Below, in pieces: positions 24,893-31,132 of a stretch of DNA of 31,132 nucleotides. The DNA is from an uncultured Lachnospiraceae bacterium. Its GTDB lineage: Bacteria > Bacillota > Clostridia > Lachnospirales > Lachnospiraceae. The notes under the pieces are model-generated. The model searched no databases and had not been told where the DNA came from. It worked only from the letters and a program-made list of their open reading frames with translations. Where the stretch lies: positions 1-31,132 of the forward strand of contig URCR01000034.1 in the NCBI GenBank assembly GCA_900546325.1, read 5' to 3'. Every line of letters starts with the position of its first letter. Position 1 is the stretch's first letter. The translations under genes and the position numbers were made by a program.

Positions 24893-26305
24893 ATGGCAGA
24901 TATAGCAAAAAAACCAATTAAAATTACAGAGACGATTTTGCGTGATGCGCATCAGTCACTGATCGCGACAAGAATGACGACAGAACAGATGTTGCCGATC
25001 ATCGATAAAATGGACAAAGTCGGATATCATTCCGTAGAGTGCTGGGGCGGCGCTACTTTTGACGCTTCTCTCCGTTTCCTGAAAGAAGATCCATGGGAGA
25101 GACTTCGGAAATTCCGCGATGGATTTAAAAATACAAAATTACAGATGCTGTTCCGTGGGCAGAATATTTTAGGTTACCGTCCGTACGGAGATGATGTGGT
25201 AGAATATTTTGTTCAGAAATCAATTGCCAACGGAATTGACATCATCCGTATTTTTGATTGTCTAAACGATCTTCGGAATCTTCAGACAGCAGTTACGGCG
25301 GCAAACAAGGAAAAAGGGCACGCACAGGTGGCGTTGTCTTACACACTGGGAGATGCATATACCCATGAATACTGGATCGATATCGCAAAGAGGATCGAGG
25401 ATATGGGAGCCAACTCTATCTGCTTAAAGGATATGGCAGGACTTCTCCTTCCATATGAAGCGACAGAGCTGATCGGTGCGCTGAAGGAAAATGTCAGCAT
25501 TCCGATCCAGTTACATACACACTACACTTCCGGAGTAGCTTCCATGACATATTTAAAAGCAGTGGAAGCTGGAGTGGATGTGATTGATACAGCAATCTCT
25601 CCGTTTGCCCTCGGAACTTCCCAGCCGGCCACAGAAGTTATGGTGGAGACTTTTAAGGGAACGCCATATGACACCGGATTTGACCAGAATCTGCTTGCGG
25701 AGATTGCAGATTACTTCCGTCCGATCCGTGATGAGGCATTAGAATCAGGACTTCTCAATCCGAAGAACCTCGGTGTAAATATCAAGACGTTATTGTACCA
25801 GGTGCCGGGTGGTATGCTTTCCAATCTGACTTCTCAGTTAAAAGAGCAGGGAGCAGAAGACAAGTACTATGAAGTGCTCGAGGAAGTGCCGAGAGTCCGC
25901 AAAGATTTAGGAGAGCCGCCGCTTGTCACACCGTCATCCCAGATTGTCGGAACACAGGCAGTATTTAACGTTTTGATGGGAGAACGCTACAAGATGGCGA
26001 CAAAGGAGACAAAAGACCTTCTGAGCGGAAAATACGGGAAAACGGTCAAACCGTTCAACGAAGAAGTGCAGAAGAAATGTATCGGAGATGCAGAAGTGAT
26101 CACATGCCGTCCGGCAGATTTGATCCCGGATGAGCTGGATACACTGCGCAGCGAGATGGAACAGTGGTCACAGCAGGATGAAGATGTGCTTTCTTATGCG
26201 CTGTTCCCACAGGTGGCAACAGACTTCTTTAAATACAGAGAAGCACAGCAGACAAAAGTCGATCAGACGGTTGCAGACACAAAGAACGGATCTTATCCGG
26301 TATAA
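24893..26305 (+). CDS. Oxaloacetate decarboxylase alpha / transcarboxylase 5S-type carboxyltransferase
   Basis: A 470-residue DRE-TIM carboxyltransferase that moves CO2 between oxaloacetate/pyruvate and biotin. Metal and catalytic residues are visible: Asp18 in RDAHQSL, the carbamylated lysine Lys179 in CLKDMAG, and His208/His210 in LHTHYTSG. The conserved carboxylase domain follows (about 295-450). The protein ends without its own biotinyl domain, unlike the fused OadA of Klebsiella, so it must use the separate carrier encoded upstream, as in Propionibacterium transcarboxylase 5S. The ATG at 24893 has AGGAGGAAGG upstream. It is the last gene of the operon, followed by a hairpin with a T-rich tail. 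Confidence 0.93.
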   Translation: MADIAKKPIKITETILRDAHQSLIATRMTTEQMLPIIDKMDKVGYHSVECWGGATFDASLRFLKEDPWERLRKFRDGFKNTKLQMLFRGQNILGYRPYGDDVVEYFVQKSIANGIDIIRIFDCLNDLRNLQTAVTAANKEKGHAQVALSYTLGDAYTHEYWIDIAKRIEDMGANSICLKDMAGLLLPYEATELIGALKENVSIPIQLHTHYTSGVASMTYLKAVEAGVDVIDTAISPFALGTSQPATEVMVETFKGTPYDTGFDQNLLAEIADYFRPIRDEALESGLLNPKNLGVNIKTLLYQVPGGMLSNLTSQLKEQGAEDKYYEVLEEVPRVRKDLGEPPLVTPSSQIVGTQAVFNVLMGERYKMATKETKDLLSGKYGKTVKPFNEEVQKKCIGDAEVITCRPADLIPDELDTLRSEMEQWSQQDEDVLSYALFPQVATDFFKYREAQQTKVDQTVADTKNGSYPV

Positions 26306-26318
26306 AAAGAAGACAGAT

Positions 26319-26352
26319 CCGGGAGAAACGGTCAGCTGACCAGTTCTCCCGG
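26319..26352 (+). other. Hairpin after the 5S-like gene
   Basis: CCGGGAGAA/TTCTCCCGG pairs around a 2-nt internal mismatch and an inner GGTC/GACC stem. No T-run follows, so it is not a standard terminator by itself. It could act as a 3' stabiliser of the operon mRNA. Confidence 0.5.
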
Positions 26353-26362
26353 CAATTGAAAG

Positions 26363-26422
26363 ACCCTGCGGGAGAATAGCCAGGAAAATGCTGACTGTTC
26401 CTGCGGGGTTGTTTTCGTTTTT
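26363..26422 (+). terminator. Terminator of the carboxyltransferase/Na+ pump operon
   Basis: ACCCTGCGGGA (26363-26373) pairs with TCCTGCGGGGT (26399-26409), with two G-U pairs, and is followed by TTGTTTTCGTTTTT. The loop is long (about 25 nt). It lies about 60 nt after the last stop codon. Confidence 0.6.
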
Positions 26423-26459
26423 AAGAAAATCGGGGAGTGCGGATGAGAGACAGACAGGG

Positions 26460-26487
26460 TTGACAAATGCAGAATCTCCGCTATGAT
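26460..26487 (+). promoter_or_regulatory. Promoter for the HAD phosphatase gene
   Basis: A perfect -35 TTGACA (26460-26465), a 16-nt spacer and TATGAT (26482-26487), 33 nt before the start codon. Confidence 0.7.
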
Positions 26488-26520
26488 AAATGAAGATATA
26501 AATGGAGAAGGAGATACAGG

Positions 26521-27312
26521 ATGAAACAATCAATCTTATTTTTTGACATTGACGGGACACTTTTGAGTGATGAGACGGGGAAAATTCCGGACAGTGCCCT
26601 TGAGGCTCTTGCAGAGGCGAAGAAAAACGGACATCTTCTGTTTATCAATACGGGGAGAACTGTCTGTGCGCTTCCGAAAGAACTTTATCAGTTTGAGTTT
26701 GACGGGTATTTGTGCGGGTGCGGATCGTATCTTCTCTTTCGTGAGGAGGTCTTATTGGAAAGTCATATTGATGCAGACTGTGGACAAAAATATATCGAAC
26801 AGATGTGGGAATGCGGGCTGGACGGTGTACTGGAAGGGACGGAAGATCTCTATTTTCCGTCAAAGATTTCACGGTTCGAAAAATTGGAACAAGGCAGGCG
26901 CTACTTTGGACAGTTGGGTCTGGGAAAGAAAACATATATAGAAGAAGGCGGATTTGCCTATGATAAAATTTTTGTGTATGCAGATGAACAGAGTGAGAAA
27001 GAACGGTTTTTCCATCTGATGGAAAAGGAGTTTGCGGTAATTGACCGGGGAGAAAATACATATGAGCTGACCCAGAAGGCATTTTCAAAGGCGACAGCAT
27101 GCGAGTTTTTGGTACAGAAATTCGGATTGGAAAAAGATCAGGTCTATGTATTCGGGGACAGCATGAATGATCTGCCAATGTTTGAATATGCGGTACATAC
27201 AATCGCGATGGGAAACCATGCGCCGGGTCTTGCACCGCATACGGAATTTGTGACAAAGACAGTGGAAGACGGCGGAATTGCCTGGGCCATGAAGCATTAC
27301 GGGCTGATTTAG
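26521..27312 (+). CDS. Cof-type HAD-superfamily phosphatase
   Basis: A 263-residue haloacid dehalogenase-type hydrolase. Motif I DIDGTLL holds the nucleophile Asp9 and Asp11. Motif II is the threonine in INTGRT. Motif IV is GDSMNDLPMF near residue 217. A large C2-type cap domain lies between motifs II and III. Such proteins dephosphorylate sugar phosphates, flavin mononucleotide or pyridoxal phosphate, and the substrate cannot be read. AAGGAG lies 7 nt before the start. It has its own strong promoter and starts a new transcript after the Na+ pump operon. Confidence 0.88.
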   Translation: MKQSILFFDIDGTLLSDETGKIPDSALEALAEAKKNGHLLFINTGRTVCALPKELYQFEFDGYLCGCGSYLLFREEVLLESHIDADCGQKYIEQMWECGLDGVLEGTEDLYFPSKISRFEKLEQGRRYFGQLGLGKKTYIEEGGFAYDKIFVYADEQSEKERFFHLMEKEFAVIDRGENTYELTQKAFSKATACEFLVQKFGLEKDQVYVFGDSMNDLPMFEYAVHTIAMGNHAPGLAPHTEFVTKTVEDGGIAWAMKHYGLI

Positions 27313-27321
27313 AATCCTTTC

Positions 27322-27350
27322 TTTACTTCAAGGAGGGAGTTGTGTATAAT
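27322..27350 (+). promoter_or_regulatory. Promoter for the RpiR-type regulator gene
   Basis: TTTACT (27322-27327), a 17-nt spacer and TATAAT (27345-27350), the latter within TTGTGTATAAT. The start codon is 34 nt downstream. Confidence 0.65.
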
Positions 27351-27383
27351 AAGTGAAGACTTAGATGAAATGGTGGGGAAATT

Positions 27384-28301
27384 ATGAAATATACAGGTGG
27401 AACAAGTGGAAATGAGTTCCTGAAGAGAATCGAGATGCAGTATGAGACGTTCAGCAAAGGGCAGAGGCTTTTGGCTGATTATATTATAGAGAACTACGAC
27501 AAGGCTGTCTTTCTGACGGCGGCAAAGCTTGGCGAAGTCGTCGGTGTCAGCGAGTCCACGGTTGTCCGCTTTGCCACACAGCTTGGATACAGTGGGTATC
27601 CGGGGTTTCAGAAAGCGCTGGAAGAACTTGTGAGAAATAAGCTGAATTCCATTCAGAGGATGGAAGTGACTTACGGCAGGATCAGCCAGTCGGAAATTTT
27701 GGAGACGGTACTTCAGTCTGATATTGAGAAAATTAAAGTGACACTGACAAATATTGATCAGAGCGCATTTGACCGGGCGGTTGATATTGTCCTTCAGGCG
27801 AGGAAAATCTATGTGATCGGGATCAGAAGCTGTGCACCGCTTGCCAATTTCCTGCAGTTCTATCTGAATCTTCTGTTTGATAACGTGATCCTTGTCAATA
27901 CCAACTGCTCCAGTGAGATCTTTGAACAGCTGATCCGGATCGGGAAGGAAGATGCAATCATCGGGATCAGTTTTCCAAGGTATTCGCAGCTGACAAGGAA
28001 GGCACTTGCATTCTCAAAAAAAAGAGAGGCAAAAGTCATCACGCTGACAGACAGTGAGCGCTCACCGATGACAGAATATTCGGACTGCAACCTGATTGCA
28101 AGGAGCGATATGGCGTCGATTGCGGATTCTCTTGTGGCGCCGCTCAGTGTGATCAATGCACTTGTAGTGGCGCTCTGTATGAAAAAGCAGAAGGAAATGC
28201 GGCGCACACTGGCATTTCTGGAAGAAATCTGGGATGAGAATCAAGTTTACGGAAATGATGAGATTGAAGAGGAAGCTACCTTGGGAATAGGAGAAAAGTA
28301 A
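27384..28301 (+). CDS. MurR/RpiR-family transcriptional regulator
   Basis: A 305-residue regulator. The N-terminal HTH_6 domain (about 10-90) contains TAAKLGEVVGVSESTVVRFATQLGYSGYPGFQ, the DNA-binding helix-turn-helix of the family. A SIS sugar-isomerase-like domain (about 120-260, with VIGIRSCAPLANFLQFYL and ISFPRYSQLTRKALAFS) should bind a phosphosugar. The acidic C-terminal tail (DEIEEEATLG) is not part of either domain. The next gene, the flavoprotein, starts 1 nt after its stop codon. No sugar-use genes are adjacent, so its targets are probably elsewhere. The true ligand is unknown. Confidence 0.9.
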   Translation: MKYTGGTSGNEFLKRIEMQYETFSKGQRLLADYIIENYDKAVFLTAAKLGEVVGVSESTVVRFATQLGYSGYPGFQKALEELVRNKLNSIQRMEVTYGRISQSEILETVLQSDIEKIKVTLTNIDQSAFDRAVDIVLQARKIYVIGIRSCAPLANFLQFYLNLLFDNVILVNTNCSSEIFEQLIRIGKEDAIIGISFPRYSQLTRKALAFSKKREAKVITLTDSERSPMTEYSDCNLIARSDMASIADSLVAPLSVINALVVALCMKKQKEMRRTLAFLEEIWDENQVYGNDEIEEEATLGIGEK

Positions 28302-28302
28302 G

Positions 28303-29532
28303 ATGAGCAAAGTGTTGATTGTAGGCGGAGGAGCAGCCGGAATGTTTGCTTCTGTTTTCGCGGCGCGCAATGGGAATGAGGTACATGTATTTGAGAAAAA
28401 CGAAAAGCTTGGAAAGAAGTTATTCATTACCGGAAAAGGGCGCTGTAATATTACAAATGCGGGAGATATGGAAGACCTGTTTGAAAATGTTGTGAGTAAC
28501 CGGAAATTTTTATACAGCAGTTTCTATGGTTATACAAATGAAGATGTCATTTCCTTTTTCGAAAGTCTCGGGGTTCCCACAAAGATTGAGCGCGGCAACC
28601 GGGTATTCCCGGTGTCCGATCACTCCTCTGATGTGATCGGAGCACTTTCCAGGGAGATGGAGCACGCCGGTGTCAAAGTACACCTCTATACAAAGGTGTC
28701 AAAGATTCTGACAGAAGATGGGAAATTTTCCGGACTCGAGCTTGCAAATGGAGAGTGTGTCCGGGGAGATGCCTGCGTGATTGCGACGGGAGGATTTTCC
28801 TATCAGACAACAGGGTCTGACGGAGATGGGTATCGGTTTGCAGAAGAACTGGGACACGAAGTGACAGATCGGTATCCGTCCTTGGTCCCTCTGGCGATTG
28901 AGGAGGAATTTGTAAAGGAACTGCAGGGGCTGTCTCTGAAAAATGTAGAGGCGGCAATTTATGACGGGAAAAAGAAATTGTACCAGGATTTCGGGGAGAT
29001 GCTGTTTACACACTATGGGGTAAGCGGTCCGTTGATCTTAAGCGGCAGCAGCCATATCGCAAAGAAAGCAGGGGAGAAGAAGCTGAAGCTTATCATCGAT
29101 CTCAAACCGGCATTGACTGAAGAGCAGCTTGATCAGCGTGTGCTCAGAGATTTTGAGCAAAATATCAATAAGCAGTTTAAAAATGCCGTGACCAGGCTGT
29201 TCCCGGCAAAACTGATCCCGGTGATGATCGAACAGAGCAAGATCGATCCGGAGAAAAAGGTGCATGATATCTCGAGAGAAGAGCGGCAGAATTTTGTGAA
29301 ACTGATCAAGCATTTTGAACTGACGATCCTTGGACTGCGCGGTTACAATGAGGCGATCATCACAAAAGGCGGCGTGAAAGTAAAAGAGATCGATCCGGGA
29401 ACGATGGAGTCCAGGCTGGTGCCGGGAGTCTATTTTGCAGGGGAAGTATTGGATCTTGATGCACTGACGGGCGGATACAACCTGCAGATTGCATGGTCGA
29501 CAGCATATGCAGCGGGAAATAGTATAGAATAG
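28303..29532 (+). CDS. HI0933/BaiN-like FAD-dependent oxidoreductase
   Basis: A 409-residue flavoprotein. The N-terminal FAD-binding GGGAAGMFA (8-16) is followed by FEKNEKLGKKLFITGKGRCNITNAG, the hallmark of the HI0933 family, and by a C-terminal GGYNLQIAWSTAYAAG that closes the FAD site. Family members include BaiN, reported to act on bile-acid intermediates in Clostridium scindens, but the family is widespread in bacteria that do not dehydroxylate bile acids, so this gene should not be given that role on similarity alone. It follows the regulator by 1 nt and precedes cmk, a housekeeping setting. Confidence 0.88.
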   Translation: MSKVLIVGGGAAGMFASVFAARNGNEVHVFEKNEKLGKKLFITGKGRCNITNAGDMEDLFENVVSNRKFLYSSFYGYTNEDVISFFESLGVPTKIERGNRVFPVSDHSSDVIGALSREMEHAGVKVHLYTKVSKILTEDGKFSGLELANGECVRGDACVIATGGFSYQTTGSDGDGYRFAEELGHEVTDRYPSLVPLAIEEEFVKELQGLSLKNVEAAIYDGKKKLYQDFGEMLFTHYGVSGPLILSGSSHIAKKAGEKKLKLIIDLKPALTEEQLDQRVLRDFEQNINKQFKNAVTRLFPAKLIPVMIEQSKIDPEKKVHDISREERQNFVKLIKHFELTILGLRGYNEAIITKGGVKVKEIDPGTMESRLVPGVYFAGEVLDLDALTGGYNLQIAWSTAYAAGNSIE

Positions 29533-29616
29533 ATGAGAGATTTTGTGGATTCTGAAAACGGAATCGGGAAAACAAAAAAGAAGAGCTGGCGGGGCACTGC
29601 CGAGAAAAGAGGAAAT

Positions 29617-30273
29617 ATGGGATATAATATTGCAATAGACGGACCGGCAGGCGCCGGGAAAAGTACAATTGCCAGGAGAGTGGCAAAGGAACTGGGGTAT
29701 ATTTATGTAGATACCGGAGCGATGTACCGGGCAATGGCGGTCTACTTTCAGGAACAGGGACTTACTGCGGAAGATCTGGAATGCATGAAGAAAATATGCA
29801 GTGAGGCAGAAGTCGTGATCCGCTATGAAAATGGAAGTCAGCAGGTATATTTAAATGGAAAGAATATCACAGGAAAACTCAGAGAGGAAGCCGTCGGCAG
29901 ATTCGCATCCGTCGGTTCAGCGCTTCCCGAAGTGAGGGCACATCTGTTGGAACTTCAGAGAAAGCTGGCAAGAGATTATGATGTTGTGATGGATGGACGT
30001 GATATCGGGACGAATATTCTTCCGAATGCAGATGCTAAGATTTATCTGACAGCAAGTGTCGAGACGAGGGCAGCAAGAAGATTCAAAGAACTTCAGGAAG
30101 CCGGACAGCCATGTGTTCTCGAAGAGATTGAAAGAGACATTCAGGAGCGCGACGAACGTGACATGACAAGGGAGACTGCTCCGCTAAGGCAGGCGGAGGA
30201 TGCGGTGCTGATCGACTCTTCTGAGATGACGATCGAGGAAGTCGTGCAGGCAATCTTAGCTGTGTGTAAGTAG
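29617..30273 (+). CDS. cmk: Cytidylate kinase
   Basis: Phosphorylates CMP and dCMP with ATP. The 218-residue protein has the P-loop DGPAGAGKST (8-17), the VDTGAMYRAMA substrate block and MDGRDIGTNILPNADAKIYL, with the family-specific DGRDIGT. The ATG at 29617 has GAGGAA upstream. An in-frame ATG at 29533, directly after the preceding stop, lacks a ribosome site and would add 28 residues with no family counterpart. It is followed 36 nt later by ispH, as in many Clostridia, where ispH is often fused to ribosomal protein S1. Confidence 0.95.
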   Translation: MGYNIAIDGPAGAGKSTIARRVAKELGYIYVDTGAMYRAMAVYFQEQGLTAEDLECMKKICSEAEVVIRYENGSQQVYLNGKNITGKLREEAVGRFASVGSALPEVRAHLLELQRKLARDYDVVMDGRDIGTNILPNADAKIYLTASVETRAARRFKELQEAGQPCVLEEIERDIQERDERDMTRETAPLRQAEDAVLIDSSEMTIEEVVQAILAVCK

Positions 30274-30309
30274 AAGCTGTAAAAGCAATATGGAAAGTGA
30301 GGGCAGTAG

Positions 30310-31132
30310 ATGGAGGTAAATGTTGCAAAGACTGCCGGGTTCTGCTTTGGAGTAAAACGGGCAGTAGACCAGGTATATGAACAGACGGAAAAGGAAAAAG
30401 GAAAGAAAATCTACACCTATGGACCTATCATTCACAATGAAGAAGTAGTGAAAGATCTTAGGAACCGGGGAGTGGAAGTTCTTCACTCGGAAGAAGAACT
30501 TGCGGCTCTGACAGACGGGATTGTGATCATCCGTTCGCATGGAGTGCCGAAGCGGATCTATGATCTTTTGGAAGAACGGAAGCTGCAATATGTAGATGCG
30601 ACCTGCCCGTTTGTAAAGAAGATACACAATATTGTGAAGAAGGCAAGTGAGGAAGGAAGCCATGTGATCATCATTGGAAATCCGGAGCATCCGGAGGTGC
30701 AGGGGATCATGGGATGGTCACTTTTGCCGGCAACTGTGATTCAGGATGCAAAGGACGCAGAGCAACTGTCTTTGCCGGAGGAACAAAAGATATGTATTGT
30801 ATCACAGACGACATTTAATTACAATAAATTCAAAGATTTAGTTGAAATTATCTCCAAAAAGAGGTATGATATAAGTGTTTTAAATACGATTTGTAATGCG
30901 ACAAAAGAGCGCCAGACAGAAGCAAAAAGCATTGCAAAGGGTGTTGATGCTATGATCGTGATTGGCGATAAGCATAGTTCAAATACCCAGAAATTATTTG
31001 AAATATGTAAAAAAGCATGTAACAATACGTACTATATACAGACACTTGACGATTTGGATATGAATCAATTAAGGTCCGTGGAAACAGTAGGTATTACAGC
31101 AGGGGCATCCACGCCCAATAATATAATTGAGG
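30310..31132 (+). CDS. ispH: 4-hydroxy-3-methylbut-2-enyl diphosphate reductase, 5' part
   Basis: Last enzyme of the MEP pathway, making isopentenyl and dimethylallyl diphosphate with a [4Fe-4S] cluster. The gene runs off the window; 274 codons are visible. The three cluster cysteines are Cys12 (AGFCFGVKRAV), Cys99 (DATCPFVKK) and Cys195 (NTICNATKERQ). Substrate histidines are His42 (GPIIHN), His77 (RSHGV) and His127 (NPEHPEV). GTGAGGG precedes the ATG. In this group the gene is often fused to S1-domain repeats, which cannot be checked here. G+C drops sharply at about 30,780 (229 of 480 bases before, 96 of 300 after), with more AT-ending codons, although the protein remains a normal IspH throughout. 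Confidence 0.93.
   Translation, partial: MEVNVAKTAGFCFGVKRAVDQVYEQTEKEKGKKIYTYGPIIHNEEVVKDLRNRGVEVLHSEEELAALTDGIVIIRSHGVPKRIYDLLEERKLQYVDATCPFVKKIHNIVKKASEEGSHVIIIGNPEHPEVQGIMGWSLLPATVIQDAKDAEQLSLPEEQKICIVSQTTFNYNKFKDLVEIISKKRYDISVLNTICNATKERQTEAKSIAKGVDAMIVIGDKHSSNTQKLFEICKKACNNTYYIQTLDDLDMNQLRSVETVGITAGASTPNNIIE

Noticed and set aside
26645..27256. Long minus-strand open frame opposite the HAD phosphatase gene
   Set aside because: No recognisable motif or start signal. It mirrors a real gene with intact HAD motifs on the plus strand.
29533..29616. A 28-residue N-terminal extension of cmk from the ATG directly after the flavoprotein stop
   Set aside because: No ribosome site, and the residues are charged and unrelated to CMP kinase. 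The ATG at 29617 fits better.

Overview
The window reads as an ordinary stretch of chromosome from an anaerobic, Gram-positive gut-type Firmicute, most likely a Lachnospiraceae member. The reasons are the strong AGGAGG-type ribosome binding sites, sigma-A-like promoters, a class III fructose-1,6-bisphosphatase, the archaeal/fungal-type aspartate-semialdehyde dehydrogenase, a chromosomal TopB, QueH, ScpA/ScpB beside D,D-carboxypeptidases, and an FAD oxidoreductase-cmk-ispH order. The species cannot be fixed from sequence reading alone. I recognise no rRNA, tRNA, CRISPR array, prophage or intact insertion sequence.

Layout. The left edge (1-90) holds three consecutive hairpins with no gene. On the minus strand follows a two-gene NitT/TauT-type ABC importer (permease and ATPase) with no binding protein in view. 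Diverging from it are queH and argH, then asd, ppk1, galM, topB, a left-handed beta-helix protein, mgsA, fbp, a D,D-carboxypeptidase, a YkuE-like phosphoesterase, scpA, scpB and a second D,D-carboxypeptidase, all on the plus strand (about 1.85-18.8 kb). A convergent minus-strand Xaa-Pro aminopeptidase occupies 18.95-20.75 kb, with a clear terminator and promoter. From 21.07 to 26.3 kb lies a five-gene operon of biotin-dependent carboxyltransferases and a Na+ pump. The right end carries a Cof-type HAD phosphatase, a MurR/RpiR-type regulator, an HI0933/BaiN-like flavoprotein, cmk and the 5' part of ispH, which is cut by the window end.

How the genes work together. Most are housekeeping: amino-acid biosynthesis (argH, asd), central carbon (galM, mgsA, fbp), polyphosphate (ppk1), tRNA queuosine (queH), chromosome structure (scpAB, topB), cell wall (two D,D-carboxypeptidases) and isoprenoid/nucleotide synthesis (ispH, cmk). 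The most interesting unit is the 21.07-26.3 kb operon. It encodes an acyl-CoA-type (12S-like) carboxyltransferase, an OadG-like subunit with an added lipidated outer domain, a biotin carrier, the OadB Na+-pump subunit and an oxaloacetate/pyruvate-type (5S-like) carboxyltransferase. This is the complete part list of a transcarboxylase plus a Na+-translocating decarboxylase, with no biotin carboxylase. The acyl-CoA subunit departs from the PccB/MmdA consensus in three normally rigid motifs, so its substrate is unknown. A second notable signal is an abrupt fall in G+C inside ispH near 30,780, suggesting a mosaic gene or a recent exchange.
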